From Sulfurimonadaceae bacterium (GTDB lineage: Bacteria; Campylobacterota; Campylobacteria; Campylobacterales; Sulfurimonadaceae), in assembly GCA_030610325.1 (NCBI GenBank), contig JAUWRZ010000108.1, forward strand, positions 1 to 7,062: a DNA stretch of 7,062 bases. Reading direction: 5' to 3'. A program made the translations under genes and the position numbers. Of this stretch, positions 1 to 6,079 are shown piece after piece. The notes below the pieces were generated by a model. It saw only the letters and a list, made by a program, of their open reading frames with translations, was not told the origin of the DNA and made no database searches. Each line of letters begins with the position of its first letter. The stretch's first letter is position 1.

Positions 1-746
1 CCTTCAAGATACTTCTCTGACAACTTGAGATTACGTTTACGGTAACTTGATGACTTGATATAAAACGGTATCGTAGCCCGTGATACATTACCGGCATCAT
101 CCTCAGCTACTATAGAAGCACGAAAATCATCTTCCATCACCGGCCAGCCGATCAAAGCGACATAATAGCCCTCTTTATGGAAAGGTTGTGAGCCGAAGCG
201 TCTGCCACTCTTTGTCTCTATATAGAAGTCTTTCATGTTCTCATCAGAGGTACGGAAGATGACAAGTGCCGATCCACCCTTTCTGATACCGTAAGAGTTG
301 GTGATGTTACTCAGAAGAGGACGCTTCTTATCGACGATAAGGTCGTATGTATCACGACTGCTGTTTCCTGCAGTAAAGTTCCATTTACTCGCATCAGTCG
401 CTTCGACTATGATCCTCACCTCTTGCGTCTTGAGCTTAAAGACACGTTTTGGGACATCGACGGTCAGCATCGTATCCATCTCCGGTGTCATGAACTGTTC
501 ACTGGCAAGCTCAAAACTGCGTTCACCACTTTTCAAGGTGACTTTATAACGTAGTAGACCACTGGCATCATCTATCTTGATCTTTAGGGGTGCTTTCATG
601 TTCCAGAAGCCATTATTGTCCTGCAGTGTCGCGACCGGTCTATCCTGCTCAAACATCGGCGAGTTATAGATGAAGATCCCTCCACCGATGATACCTATCA
701 ACAACAACATAAACAACATTGACCCTGCATTACTCTTCTTTCTCAA
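1..746 (-). CDS. Membrane-anchored envelope protein, N-terminal part; probable M23-family peptidase (runs off left edge)
   Basis: The first 248 codons are visible and the 3' end lies outside the window. I chose the TTG at 746-744 as start because an AAGGAG ribosome site lies at 757-752, five bases upstream, and because this TTG overlaps the stop of the upstream phosphoesterase gene in a TTGA arrangement, which suggests coupled translation. An in-frame ATG at 719-717 would cut into the membrane segment. The protein begins with a short basic stretch (RKK), then one hydrophobic segment at about residues 10-28 with no obvious cleavage site, so it looks like a signal anchor with the rest in the periplasm. 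Residues about 40-245 are rich in beta-strand-like sequence (for example NFTAGNSSRDTYDLIVDKK, about 130-150). From memory, this layout resembles the N-terminal region of Campylobacterota M23 peptidoglycan peptidases. The HxxxD and HxH zinc motifs would lie beyond the edge, so the peptidase call is inference. Confidence 0.6.
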   Translation of the reverse strand, partial: MRKKSNAGSMLFMLLLIGIIGGGIFIYNSPMFEQDRPVATLQDNNGFWNMKAPLKIKIDDASGLLRYKVTLKSGERSFELASEQFMTPEMDTMLTVDVPKRVFKLKTQEVRIIVEATDASKWNFTAGNSSRDTYDLIVDKKRPLLSNITNSYGIRKGGSALVIFRTSDENMKDFYIETKSGRRFGSQPFHKEGYYVALIGWPVMEDDFRASIVAEDDAGNVSRATIPFYIKSSSYRKRNLKLSEKYLE

Positions 747-1681
747 CTCAACTCCTTACTAAATAATTTTATTGTCTCTTCCATCACACTCTCAAGACTG
801 CGCCCTGATAGCTCAAAACCGGCAGAGTGCTTATGGCCCCCGCCTCCGAAATGTCCGGCGATCTTTGAGAGATCGGTCTCATCACTGCCGCGCAAAGACC
901 CTTTGAGCGTACCATCTGCGTTCTCACGTATCATCACTGCCAGTCTGACAGTCGGTAGATAGAGGCTCTCTTGCAAAGCGGCTTCACAATCGACCTCTTT
1001 TGCTCCGGTCTGCTCCATCATCACCCTGGTGACACCCAAGATCGCGATCCTTGCATCATCAACGAGTCGCACGTCTTGCAGCATCATCGCTTTGAGACGC
1101 ATCGCTGCAAGTGACATCGTCTGCATCAATGCACGCGAACATGACTCTATATCTGCACCACACCGTGCCAGATAGGCAGCCATCTCAAAACTCTTCGCAT
1201 CCGTCTTTGAAGTGGAGAAGCCCTGTGAGTCATCCACCAATCCGGCATACAGTGCCGTCGCCATCTTTACATTGATCTTGATATCACTGCTGCGAAAAAG
1301 GTCATACAGGACCTGTGTCGTACTGATCGCTTTCGTATCCACACAATCCAAAGTCCCATAGCCACTGTTACTGCTATGATGATCTATATTGATCAACGGC
1401 AGCACATCCTCTACTCCCAGTCTTGACGCGGAAGCACAATCAAAACTGATCGCCAGGTCGTAATGCGACGGAAACTGATGCCGAAGCTTATCGAACCATG
1501 GCAGGAACTGCAGGTTCGGATCGACGCGCTGCGTCGCGCAGAAGAGTGTCACCTTTTTCTGCAGACGCATCAGATGCGTATACATAGCGCTGGCACTCCC
1601 AAATGAGTCTGCATCAGGGTTCAGATGTGCGATAAGTACAATATGCCCAGCCTGACCTATCTGATCGAATATCTCACTCAT
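743..1681 (-). CDS. nrnA: DHH/DHHA1 phosphoesterase, NrnA-like nanoRNase / pAp phosphatase
   Basis: This cytoplasmic Mn-dependent hydrolase is 312 residues, typical of the NrnA family, which degrades very short oligoribonucleotides and often dephosphorylates 3'-phosphoadenosine 5'-phosphate. Visible motifs in order are HLNPDADSFGS (19-29) with metal ligands H19, D23 and D25, D81 in FDCASASRLG, the signature DHH at 100-102, the D150/D151 region in GLVDDSQGF, and the DHHA1 substrate loop GGGGHKHSAG (279-288). All expected catalytic residues are present. ATG at 1681 leaves 18 residues before the first motif, as usual; the ribosome site in front (AAGTGG) is weak. A -10 box at 1725-1720 could give the gene its own transcript, continuing into the membrane protein downstream through a four-base overlap. 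H. pylori HP1042, next to hsrA (HP1043), is from memory the same family. The NrnA role is more likely than RecJ because the protein is short. The exact substrate is not decided by sequence. Confidence 0.88.
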   Translation of the reverse strand: MSEIFDQIGQAGHIVLIAHLNPDADSFGSASAMYTHLMRLQKKVTLFCATQRVDPNLQFLPWFDKLRHQFPSHYDLAISFDCASASRLGVEDVLPLINIDHHSSNSGYGTLDCVDTKAISTTQVLYDLFRSSDIKINVKMATALYAGLVDDSQGFSTSKTDAKSFEMAAYLARCGADIESCSRALMQTMSLAAMRLKAMMLQDVRLVDDARIAILGVTRVMMEQTGAKEVDCEAALQESLYLPTVRLAVMIRENADGTLKGSLRGSDETDLSKIAGHFGGGGHKHSAGFELSGRSLESVMEETIKLFSKELS

Positions 1682-1719
1682 GGTACCACTTATACATAAT
1701 ATTTTTTCACTAAAATCGA

Positions 1720-1725
1720 ATTATA
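1720..1725 (-). promoter_or_regulatory. Candidate -10 box (TATAAT) for the nrnA-like gene
   Basis: Read on the minus strand, TATAAT lies 38 bases before the ATG at 1681, in an AT-rich stretch. No convincing -35 hexamer stands 16-18 bases upstream, which is common for the main sigma factor of Campylobacterota. The flanking bases (TATAATTCGA) also occur at the candidate nadA promoter. The box sits in the 106-bp gap between flhB and the phosphoesterase gene, where I see no clear terminator for flhB, so read-through from flhB is also possible. Confidence 0.5.
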
Positions 1726-1787
1726 TAGATAATTGACTTAAGGGGAGTATTGTCTTTCGAGGGCACTTTTTTTACTATTAGTTGAGC

Positions 1788-2843
1788 TTATCTTTTATGG
1801 TCCATCTTATAGACATAAGCAAGGACTTCAGCCACGGCTGCGAAAAGTGCCTCCGGGATCGGTCGCTCTATATCGACCTCCTTATAAAGTGAACGTGCAA
1901 GCGGTGGGTTCTCCACGATATGGACATTGTTCTCTCTGGCGACCTTCTTGATCTGGATCGCTATATTGTCCATCCCTTTTGCGACGACGACAGGGGCTTT
2001 ATGTTTCGCCTCATCATACTTGATAGCAACAGCATAATGGGTAGGATTGGTGATGACGACATCCGCTTCTGGGACACTTGCCATCATCCGCTTCTGGGCA
2101 GCCTGCATCTGGATCTGACGTATCTTTGCTTTGATGTGCGGATCACCTTCCATGTTCTTCATCTCATCTTTGATCTCTTGCTTACTCATCTTAAGCTTGT
2201 CAAAATACTGTTTTCGCTTGATCACAAGATCGATCATCGCAAAGATAAAGAGGATGACAAGCATCACTGAAGACAAGATGATCGCTTTATCCTGCATCCA
2301 TCCCAGCTGGTCACCAAAACCAAACAGCGCTACGGTAGGAAGTTCCTGGATGAAATAGAAGAAAAAGACAAATCCTATGCCCATCGCTGTGAGGGACTTA
2401 AAGGTCATCATCATCCCTTCAAGAAGCTTTTTTAGCGATACCAGGTTTCCCAGGCCCTTGATGGGATCTAGTTTCTTAAAGTCCGGGACAAGCGGTTTCG
2501 TAGTAAACAGAAAGCCTATCTGTGCCACATTACTTACAATACCCATAATAGCGACGATGATAGCAAGAGGAAGTGCGATGATGAAGAACTCTTTAAATGT
2601 GATCAGCGCAATACTTATCAATGTATCCCGGCTCAACGGCGTACCAAGCATACTAAAGTAATAGATGACAAGGTTCTCCAGACGTTCCGCCATAAAAGGA
2701 AGCAGCATCAAGACACCCAACATAGCGACAAAAAGTGTCAGGATCCCTGCTGTATCCTGACTTTTCGGGACATTACCCTCTGTCCGGGCATCCTCTATCT
2801 TTTTGGCGGTAGGTTCTTCAGTCTTTTCCTGATCATCAGCCAT
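1788..2843 (-). CDS. flhB: Flagellar type III export gate protein FlhB
   Basis: FlhB sits in the inner membrane at the base of the flagellum and switches export from rod/hook to filament substrates. At 351 residues the protein has the usual length. The N-terminus carries the family opening EKTEEPTAKKIEDAR (6-20). Four hydrophobic segments lie at about 33-51, 85-110, 143-168 and 187-208, followed by a basic cytoplasmic linker. The autocleavage motif NPTH is at 266-269, where known FlhB proteins are cut between Asn and Pro. The conserved C-terminal domain ENPPLARSLY (311-320) to the end follows. FlhB and its secretion homologues (SctU type) share these features; the sequence and setting favour the flagellar one. 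No other flagellar gene is in the window. The gene follows nadC after 137 bases with an odd repeat structure and is likely read from the nadA transcript or an unseen local promoter. The start ATG has a modest AAAGG ribosome site that sits in a small hairpin. Confidence 0.95.
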   Translation of the reverse strand: MADDQEKTEEPTAKKIEDARTEGNVPKSQDTAGILTLFVAMLGVLMLLPFMAERLENLVIYYFSMLGTPLSRDTLISIALITFKEFFIIALPLAIIVAIMGIVSNVAQIGFLFTTKPLVPDFKKLDPIKGLGNLVSLKKLLEGMMMTFKSLTAMGIGFVFFFYFIQELPTVALFGFGDQLGWMQDKAIILSSVMLVILFIFAMIDLVIKRKQYFDKLKMSKQEIKDEMKNMEGDPHIKAKIRQIQMQAAQKRMMASVPEADVVITNPTHYAVAIKYDEAKHKAPVVVAKGMDNIAIQIKKVARENNVHIVENPPLARSLYKEVDIERPIPEALFAAVAEVLAYVYKMDHKR

Positions 2844-2846
2844 TTG

Positions 2847-2859
2847 ATGCCTTTGGCAT
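2847..2859 (-). promoter_or_regulatory. Small hairpin overlapping the flhB ribosome binding site
   Basis: ATGCC (2847-2851) and GGCAT (2855-2859) are a perfect five-base inverted repeat with a three-base loop, ending three bases before the flhB start codon. On the transcript the loop and 3' arm read AAAGGCAT, so the only plausible ribosome site (AAGG, six bases before ATG) lies partly in the stem. Folding could lower initiation. The stem is short, so a regulatory effect is inference. Confidence 0.4.
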
Positions 2860-2874
2860 TAGGGAATGGAAGAT

Positions 2875-2969
2875 GGGAAAGGGGACAGGGGAAAGGGGGA
2901 AGAGAGATATAAAGTCATACAAAGCAAGACAGAGTCTCTCCACTTTCCTCTTCACCCTTGCCCCTTTCC
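2875..2969. repeat. G-rich direct repeat with G-quadruplex pattern and complementary C-rich arm
   Basis: On the plus strand four G-runs lie at 2875-2877, 2881-2884, 2888-2891 and 2895-2899, separated by the three-base loops AAA, ACA and AAA, which is a textbook intramolecular quadruplex pattern. GGGAAAGGGG occurs twice, at 2875 and 2889, with a 14-base period. Downstream, CCCCTTTCC at 2961-2969 is the exact complement of 2876-2884. Inside it, TCTCTC at 2935-2940 complements GAGAGA at 2902-2907, and weaker pairing lies between. The spacer can therefore form either a quadruplex in DNA or a long imperfect hairpin in DNA or RNA. It lies between nadC and flhB, both read from the minus strand, so the transcript has the G-rich copy first (from 2969 down) and the C-rich copy near flhB. 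Confidence 0.65.
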
Positions 2970-2980
2970 AGATCAAATGA

Positions 2981-3799
2981 TCAGCGCTGGTCCATCTTCA
3001 TGGAGAGGTCGATCCAGTTGGCCTGATGGATAAGACTTCCGGTACTGACTGCGTCTACACCTGTCTTGGCGTAGTTCTCGATCGTCTGTAGTGAGATGTT
3101 CCCACTAGCTTCAAGTAGTACCGCAGGATAATACTTGTCACGATAAGCCACGATCTCGGCAAGTTGTGTCGGGCGCATATTATCACACATCACGACATCC
3201 GCTCCCACTGCCATAAACTCTTTAGCCTCGGCAAAGGTCTCTGCCTCGATCTCGATCCCGGCGGTAAACGGGATCTCTTTACGTGCTTCGGCCATAAACT
3301 TCTTAAGGTTTTTTATGGTCTTTAGATGCGTATCTTTAAGCATCAGCGCGTCATCAAGTCCCATACGGTGGTTTGTCGCACCACCGACACGTGTAGCATA
3401 CTTCTCAAAGACCCGCAGCAGCGGTCGGGTCTTACGGGTATCGAGCAGTCTGGTCCCATAAGGTTTTACCAGGTCGACATATTGGCGGGTAAGCGTTGCG
3501 ATGGAGCTGGCATGTAAAAGGATGTTCAGTATGGTGCGCTCATCACGAAGCAGCGTATGCGAATCACTACTGAAGTGAGCTATGATGGCACCGTTATTAA
3601 AGCGCTCTCCATCACGAAAGAACCATTTCACATAGATCTTTTCCATCTTGCAAAGCTCATCGATATAAGCCTGTCCGGCAAGTACCCCATTGCTCTTTGC
3701 ATAGATCTTCGCCGATGCATCCATACTCTCCGAGACTCTGGCATAAAGATCACCTCGTCCTACATCCTCAGCCAGTACCTCTTTAATAAAATCGATCAT
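2981..3799 (-). CDS. nadC: Nicotinate-nucleotide pyrophosphorylase (quinolinate phosphoribosyltransferase, decarboxylating)
   Basis: NadC converts quinolinate and phosphoribosyl pyrophosphate to nicotinate mononucleotide, CO2 and pyrophosphate, the step after NadA in de novo NAD synthesis. The 272-residue length is normal. The N-terminal domain begins with the typical L.EDVGRGD (9-17). The core shows RDERTILNILLHASSIAT (85-102), the phosphate and quinolinate site LLDTRKTRPLLR (118-129), the EKYATRVGGATNHRMGLDDA signature (132-151) with KDTH at 155-158, acidic residues in GIEIEAETFAEA (181-192), VVMCDNM (202-208), and LEASGNIS (229-236) followed by VDAVSTGSLIH (248-258). These are the barrel-edge motifs of the family. 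Its ATG overlaps the nadA stop by four bases (ATGA, 3799-3796), so the two are one translationally coupled unit. A confident family call, with nothing missing. Confidence 0.96.
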   Translation of the reverse strand: MIDFIKEVLAEDVGRGDLYARVSESMDASAKIYAKSNGVLAGQAYIDELCKMEKIYVKWFFRDGERFNNGAIIAHFSSDSHTLLRDERTILNILLHASSIATLTRQYVDLVKPYGTRLLDTRKTRPLLRVFEKYATRVGGATNHRMGLDDALMLKDTHLKTIKNLKKFMAEARKEIPFTAGIEIEAETFAEAKEFMAVGADVVMCDNMRPTQLAEIVAYRDKYYPAVLLEASGNISLQTIENYAKTGVDAVSTGSLIHQANWIDLSMKMDQR

Positions 3800-4794
3800 A
3801 ACGCCATCATTCTTTCAAGTGCGATCTTCGCCCACTTCTGCGTGTTCTCATCTATCTTGACCTCATTGACAGGCGCCCCGTCATCGATCGCCTTAAGTGT
3901 CAGGTAAAGGTCTTCAAGTGTCGTCTCGTTCATCGTCGGACACTCCGGTTTTGTCGAGGAGAGCACATAGGTGTTCTTCGGCCTTAGCCGGTTGACAAGG
4001 TTGAACTCCGTCCCTACCGCTACTTTCTGCTCTTCGGGGAGCTCTGCGATATATTTCATCAACTGTGAGGTAGAGCCGACAAAGTCAGCTTTATCACAGA
4101 GGGCCGGATCGCACTCAGGATGTACAGCGATCTTAATGCCCGGATACTTCTTACGATAGAAGGTGATATCATCTAACGTAAAGAGCTGATGGACCGAACA
4201 GAAGCCATCATAACAGATGACATCTGCACTTGCGATGTCCTCATCGATGCCGATGACTGCTGACTTCAATCCCATCTGGTTAGCGATGTTCTGCCCAAGA
4301 CAGCGATCTGGTACAAAGAGGATCTTCTTCCCCTCTTGCAGTGCTGTCGTGATGATCTTCTTGGCGTTGGAACTGGTACAGACCATGCCACCCATCTCAC
4401 CCACTTTTGCCTTTACATCAGCATTAGAGTTGATATAGGTGATCGGCAGGATGTTCTCTTTAGTGATCCCCACCTTCTCCATCGCTTTGACAGAGTCATC
4501 ATAGTAAAGTGTATCGATCATACGCGCCATCGAACAACAGGCCAATTTTGGCATGACCACACGCTTCTCAGGACTGAGGACTTTGACACTCTCACCCATA
4601 AACGCAACACCGCAAAAGACGACAAACTCAGAATCATCTGCCATCGTCTTCTTCGCCAGTTCCAGCGAATCACCGGTTATATCGCCCATCGCGAACACTT
4701 CGTCACGCTGATAGAAGTGCGACACTACGGTGACACTTAGCTTCTCTTTAAGTGCTATTATCTTCTCTTGTAACTCTTCAGTCGTGTGTTCCAA
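3796..4794 (-). CDS. nadA: Quinolinate synthase, [4Fe-4S] enzyme
   Basis: NadA condenses iminoaspartate with dihydroxyacetone phosphate to quinolinate. The 332-residue protein has the three-fold repeated layout of the family. SHFYQRDEV (25-33) and GDSLELAKK (41-49) open the first domain. The three cluster cysteines are most likely C87 (in ACCSMA), C199 (in YDGFCSVHQ) and C285 (in TKPECPTMN). VCTSSNAK (138-145), PDRCLGQN (162-169) and HPECDP (225-230) are further conserved substrate-site motifs. The start is TTG at 4794-4792: no ATG or GTG lies between it and the upstream in-frame stop at 4824-4822, an AAGGA ribosome site stands six bases before it, and the next ATG would remove conserved sequence. 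The cluster is oxygen-sensitive in known members, which suits a microaerobic or anaerobic life. No nadB (aspartate oxidase) or nadX is seen nearby. First gene of the minus-strand block with nadC and perhaps flhB. Confidence 0.96.
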   Translation of the reverse strand: MEHTTEELQEKIIALKEKLSVTVVSHFYQRDEVFAMGDITGDSLELAKKTMADDSEFVVFCGVAFMGESVKVLSPEKRVVMPKLACCSMARMIDTLYYDDSVKAMEKVGITKENILPITYINSNADVKAKVGEMGGMVCTSSNAKKIITTALQEGKKILFVPDRCLGQNIANQMGLKSAVIGIDEDIASADVICYDGFCSVHQLFTLDDITFYRKKYPGIKIAVHPECDPALCDKADFVGSTSQLMKYIAELPEEQKVAVGTEFNLVNRLRPKNTYVLSSTKPECPTMNETTLEDLYLTLKAIDDGAPVNEVKIDENTQKWAKIALERMMAL

Positions 4795-4842
4795 ACCGCT
4801 TCCTTCCCTATTACTGACGTCTCAGTACATTTTGATCGTCGA

Positions 4843-4848
4843 ATTATA
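4843..4848 (-). promoter_or_regulatory. Candidate -10 box (TATAAT) for the nadA-nadC transcript
   Basis: On the minus strand a perfect TATAAT lies 48 bases before the TTG start of nadA, preceded by TGGC and followed by TCGA. No good -35 hexamer is visible. The predicted leader would be about 40 bases and contains the AAGGA ribosome site. The gap between nadA and the divergent plsY (4795-5022) shows no RNA gene and no credible coding sequence. Confidence 0.55.
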
Positions 4849-4979
4849 GCCAGTTTACTCACTGCTTACATAAGATGACGATGATAAAAAGGTTCCTTAA
4901 GAGACTCAGCCTCCTTCAGAGATGACCATACAGGGGCTTTTGCAGATATTACTTAATCCACTTGTAACCATCTTTGCAA

Positions 4980-4985
4980 TAAAAT
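4980..4985 (+). promoter_or_regulatory. Weak candidate -10 box (TAAAAT) for plsY-folB
   Basis: TTTGCAATAAAAT at 4973-4985 resembles the TTTGnTATAAT pattern seen at many Campylobacterota promoters and lies 37 bases before the favoured plsY start. The match is imperfect and no -35 box is clear. It would also place the ATG at 4984 inside the promoter, which is one reason to prefer the later start. Confidence 0.3.
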
Positions 4986-5022
4986 GCCTCTTCTCATATT
5001 TAATCGCATACAAGGCTCTCCT

Positions 5023-5637
5023 ATGGAATTTCTATCAAATATCAACGCCCAGTTCTATCTTGCTGCTTACCTTATAGGCGGCATCCCGTTTGGGCTGCTT
5101 CTCGCGAAGTTCTTTGCCGGTGTCGATGTCAAAGCAAGTGGCTCACAGAGCATTGGTGCCACTAACGTCCTTCGCGTCGTAAAAGAGACCGATCCTGCAC
5201 TGGCTAAGAAGCTTGGTGCCGCTACACTTGCCCTTGATGCACTTAAAGGGGTGGTCGTCATCCTGGCGGGTATGTACATGGGTGTCAGTGACGCTACTCT
5301 TTGGGGTATAGCAGTACTGGCGGTGATCGGTCACTGTTTCAGCCCTTACCTCTGGTTCGAAGGGGGTAAAGGGATCGCGACAGGTATGGGTGTCATGATG
5401 GTCCTTCTTCCGATTGAGACGATCATCGCACTTGTGGTCTGGGCCGTGGCAGCAAAGACGATCCGTATCTCATCACTCTCCTCGCTCATGGGACTGGCCG
5501 CTTTGATCATCAGCAGCTTTTTTGTCCATCCGGAGATGCCTCATGCACCGGTCGTCATCATCGGACTGATCCTCACCTACAAGCACATTCCCAACATCGT
5601 ACGCATCATCAAAGGTGAAGAGAAACGTGTGGTCTAA
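5023..5637 (+). CDS. plsY: Acyl-phosphate:glycerol-3-phosphate acyltransferase PlsY
   Basis: PlsY is an integral inner-membrane enzyme that moves the acyl group from acyl-phosphate (made by PlsX) to glycerol-3-phosphate, the first acylation in phospholipid synthesis. I take ATG 5023 as start (204 residues) because AAGG at 5012-5015 lies seven bases before it and the family normally begins just before the first membrane segment. ATG 4984 would add 13 residues (MPLLIFNRIQGSP) and has no ribosome site. The three conserved cytoplasmic motifs are visible: YLIGGIPFG (16-24) leading to GSQSIGATNVLR (40-51), GH.FSPYLWFEGGKGIATGMG (103-123), and YKHIPNIVRIIKGEE (186-200). Hydrophobic segments lie at about 10-30, 74-103, 118-143 and 154-184. 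The Gln-Ser at 42-43, where GSGNIGATN is more usual, is a mild variation. folB follows after 42 bases, so the two probably share a transcript. Confidence 0.95.
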   Translation: MEFLSNINAQFYLAAYLIGGIPFGLLLAKFFAGVDVKASGSQSIGATNVLRVVKETDPALAKKLGAATLALDALKGVVVILAGMYMGVSDATLWGIAVLAVIGHCFSPYLWFEGGKGIATGMGVMMVLLPIETIIALVVWAVAAKTIRISSLSSLMGLAALIISSFFVHPEMPHAPVVIIGLILTYKHIPNIVRIIKGEEKRVV

Positions 5638-5679
5638 GCTTTCAAGAGAGCTAAAGTATGAAGAGAAGGGTCTTAACAG

Positions 5680-6003
5680 ATGACGATCCTCATCAGAGCC
5701 CTTACTTTTGAGACCATCATCGGTCTCCTCGATATCGAACGCATCCATAGACAACGTGTCATCATCGATGTGACTATCGACTACGAATACAGTGACACAT
5801 TTATAAATTATGCTGATGTTTCCGAGCATATCAAAACAGTCATGCACGAAGGGGAGTTTTTACTCATAGAAGAGGCTCTTTTGGCCTTAAAAAGCTCTCT
5901 AAAATCCAATTTTTCGCTGATAAAGAGCTTAACCTTACAGATTTCTAAACCCGACATACTCCCAGATTGCGAGGTTTGCGTCCGTGAGCACTATGAATTT
6001 TAA
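5680..6003 (+). CDS. folB: Dihydroneopterin aldolase family protein FolB
   Basis: FolB cleaves 7,8-dihydroneopterin to 6-hydroxymethyl-dihydropterin and glycolaldehyde in folate synthesis and works as a ring-shaped oligomer in the cytoplasm. The 107-residue protein is slightly shorter than the usual 115-125. It shows the family opening IGLLDIERIHRQRVIIDVTI (14-33) with a conserved Glu at 20, NYADV (43-47) with the probable active-site Tyr44, a helix with GEFLLIEEALLAL (58-70) where pterin-binding residues normally lie, and the closing KPDILPDCEVCVRE (90-103) with the likely catalytic Lys90. GAAGGG (5665-5670) stands nine bases before the ATG. The gene lies between plsY and the hsrA/cosR-like regulator, an order I also recall upstream of C. 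jejuni cosR. Some short Campylobacterota members are only annotated as FolB-like, and the epimerase and aldolase members of this family cannot be told apart by eye. Confidence 0.85.
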   Translation: MTILIRALTFETIIGLLDIERIHRQRVIIDVTIDYEYSDTFINYADVSEHIKTVMHEGEFLLIEEALLALKSSLKSNFSLIKSLTLQISKPDILPDCEVCVREHYEF

Positions 6004-6016
6004 AGAAAATTGAAAA

Positions 6017-6031
6017 AAACTTTAAAAGTTT
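6017..6031. promoter_or_regulatory. Palindrome over the -35 region of the regulator promoter
   Basis: AAACTTT (6017-6023) and AAAGTTT (6025-6031) are a perfect seven-base inverted repeat around a single A. It covers the -35 position of the promoter that follows. Overlapping it, TAAAA recurs at 6023-6027 and 6033-6037, ten bases apart, as TAAAAGT and TAAAACT. Regulators of the OmpR/PhoB family bind as dimers to half-sites about ten or eleven bases apart, and H. pylori HsrA is known to bind its own promoter, so this could be an autoregulatory site. The sequence is very AT-rich, so chance is a real alternative. Confidence 0.4.
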
Positions 6032-6049
6032 CTAAAACTGTGTTACAAT
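6021..6049 (+). promoter_or_regulatory. Extended -10 promoter of the hsrA/cosR-like regulator
   Basis: TGTTACAAT at 6041-6049 is an extended -10 element (TGn plus TACAAT). TTTAAA at 6021-6026 stands exactly 17 bases upstream as a possible -35, and the region before it is A-rich, like an UP element. The -10 ends 30 bases before the ATG at 6080, leaving a leader of about 24 bases with AGGA at 6070-6073. It gives the regulator its own transcript apart from plsY-folB. Confidence 0.65.
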
Positions 6050-6079
6050 TGCGTCAAATTTACAGCTTTAGGAACGTCA

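Noticed and set aside
1764..1773. T-run after flhB as an intrinsic terminator
   Set aside because: The T-run is on the plus strand, whereas flhB is read from the minus strand, and no stable stem precedes it in the right direction.
2911..2945. Possible sigma-54 promoter for flhB (GG and GC elements on the minus strand)
   Set aside because: The GG and GC are 14 bases apart instead of 10 and the flanking consensus is poor.
4336..4740. Open frame of 134 codons on the plus strand within nadA
   Set aside because: It is antisense to a complete nadA and rich in His, Thr and Arg as expected for a shadow frame; no motif.
4813..4824. CTGA/TCAG inverted repeat with GACGTC core in the nadA leader as an NAD-type repressor operator
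   Set aside because: Arms are only four bases and it matches no NAD regulator site that I know.
4875..4925. Sixteen-codon open frame (MTMIKRFLKRLSLLQR) in the nadA-plsY gap, a possible leader peptide
   Set aside because: No ribosome site, no repeated regulatory codon, no attenuator-like hairpins, and it is short enough to occur by chance.
4984..5022. Upstream start for plsY adding 13 residues
   Set aside because: It has no ribosome site, overlaps the best -10 candidate, and adds residues not typical of the family.
5473..5847. Open frame of 124 codons on the minus strand spanning plsY and folB
   Set aside because: It crosses two well-supported genes in antisense and is Asp-rich with no recognisable domain.
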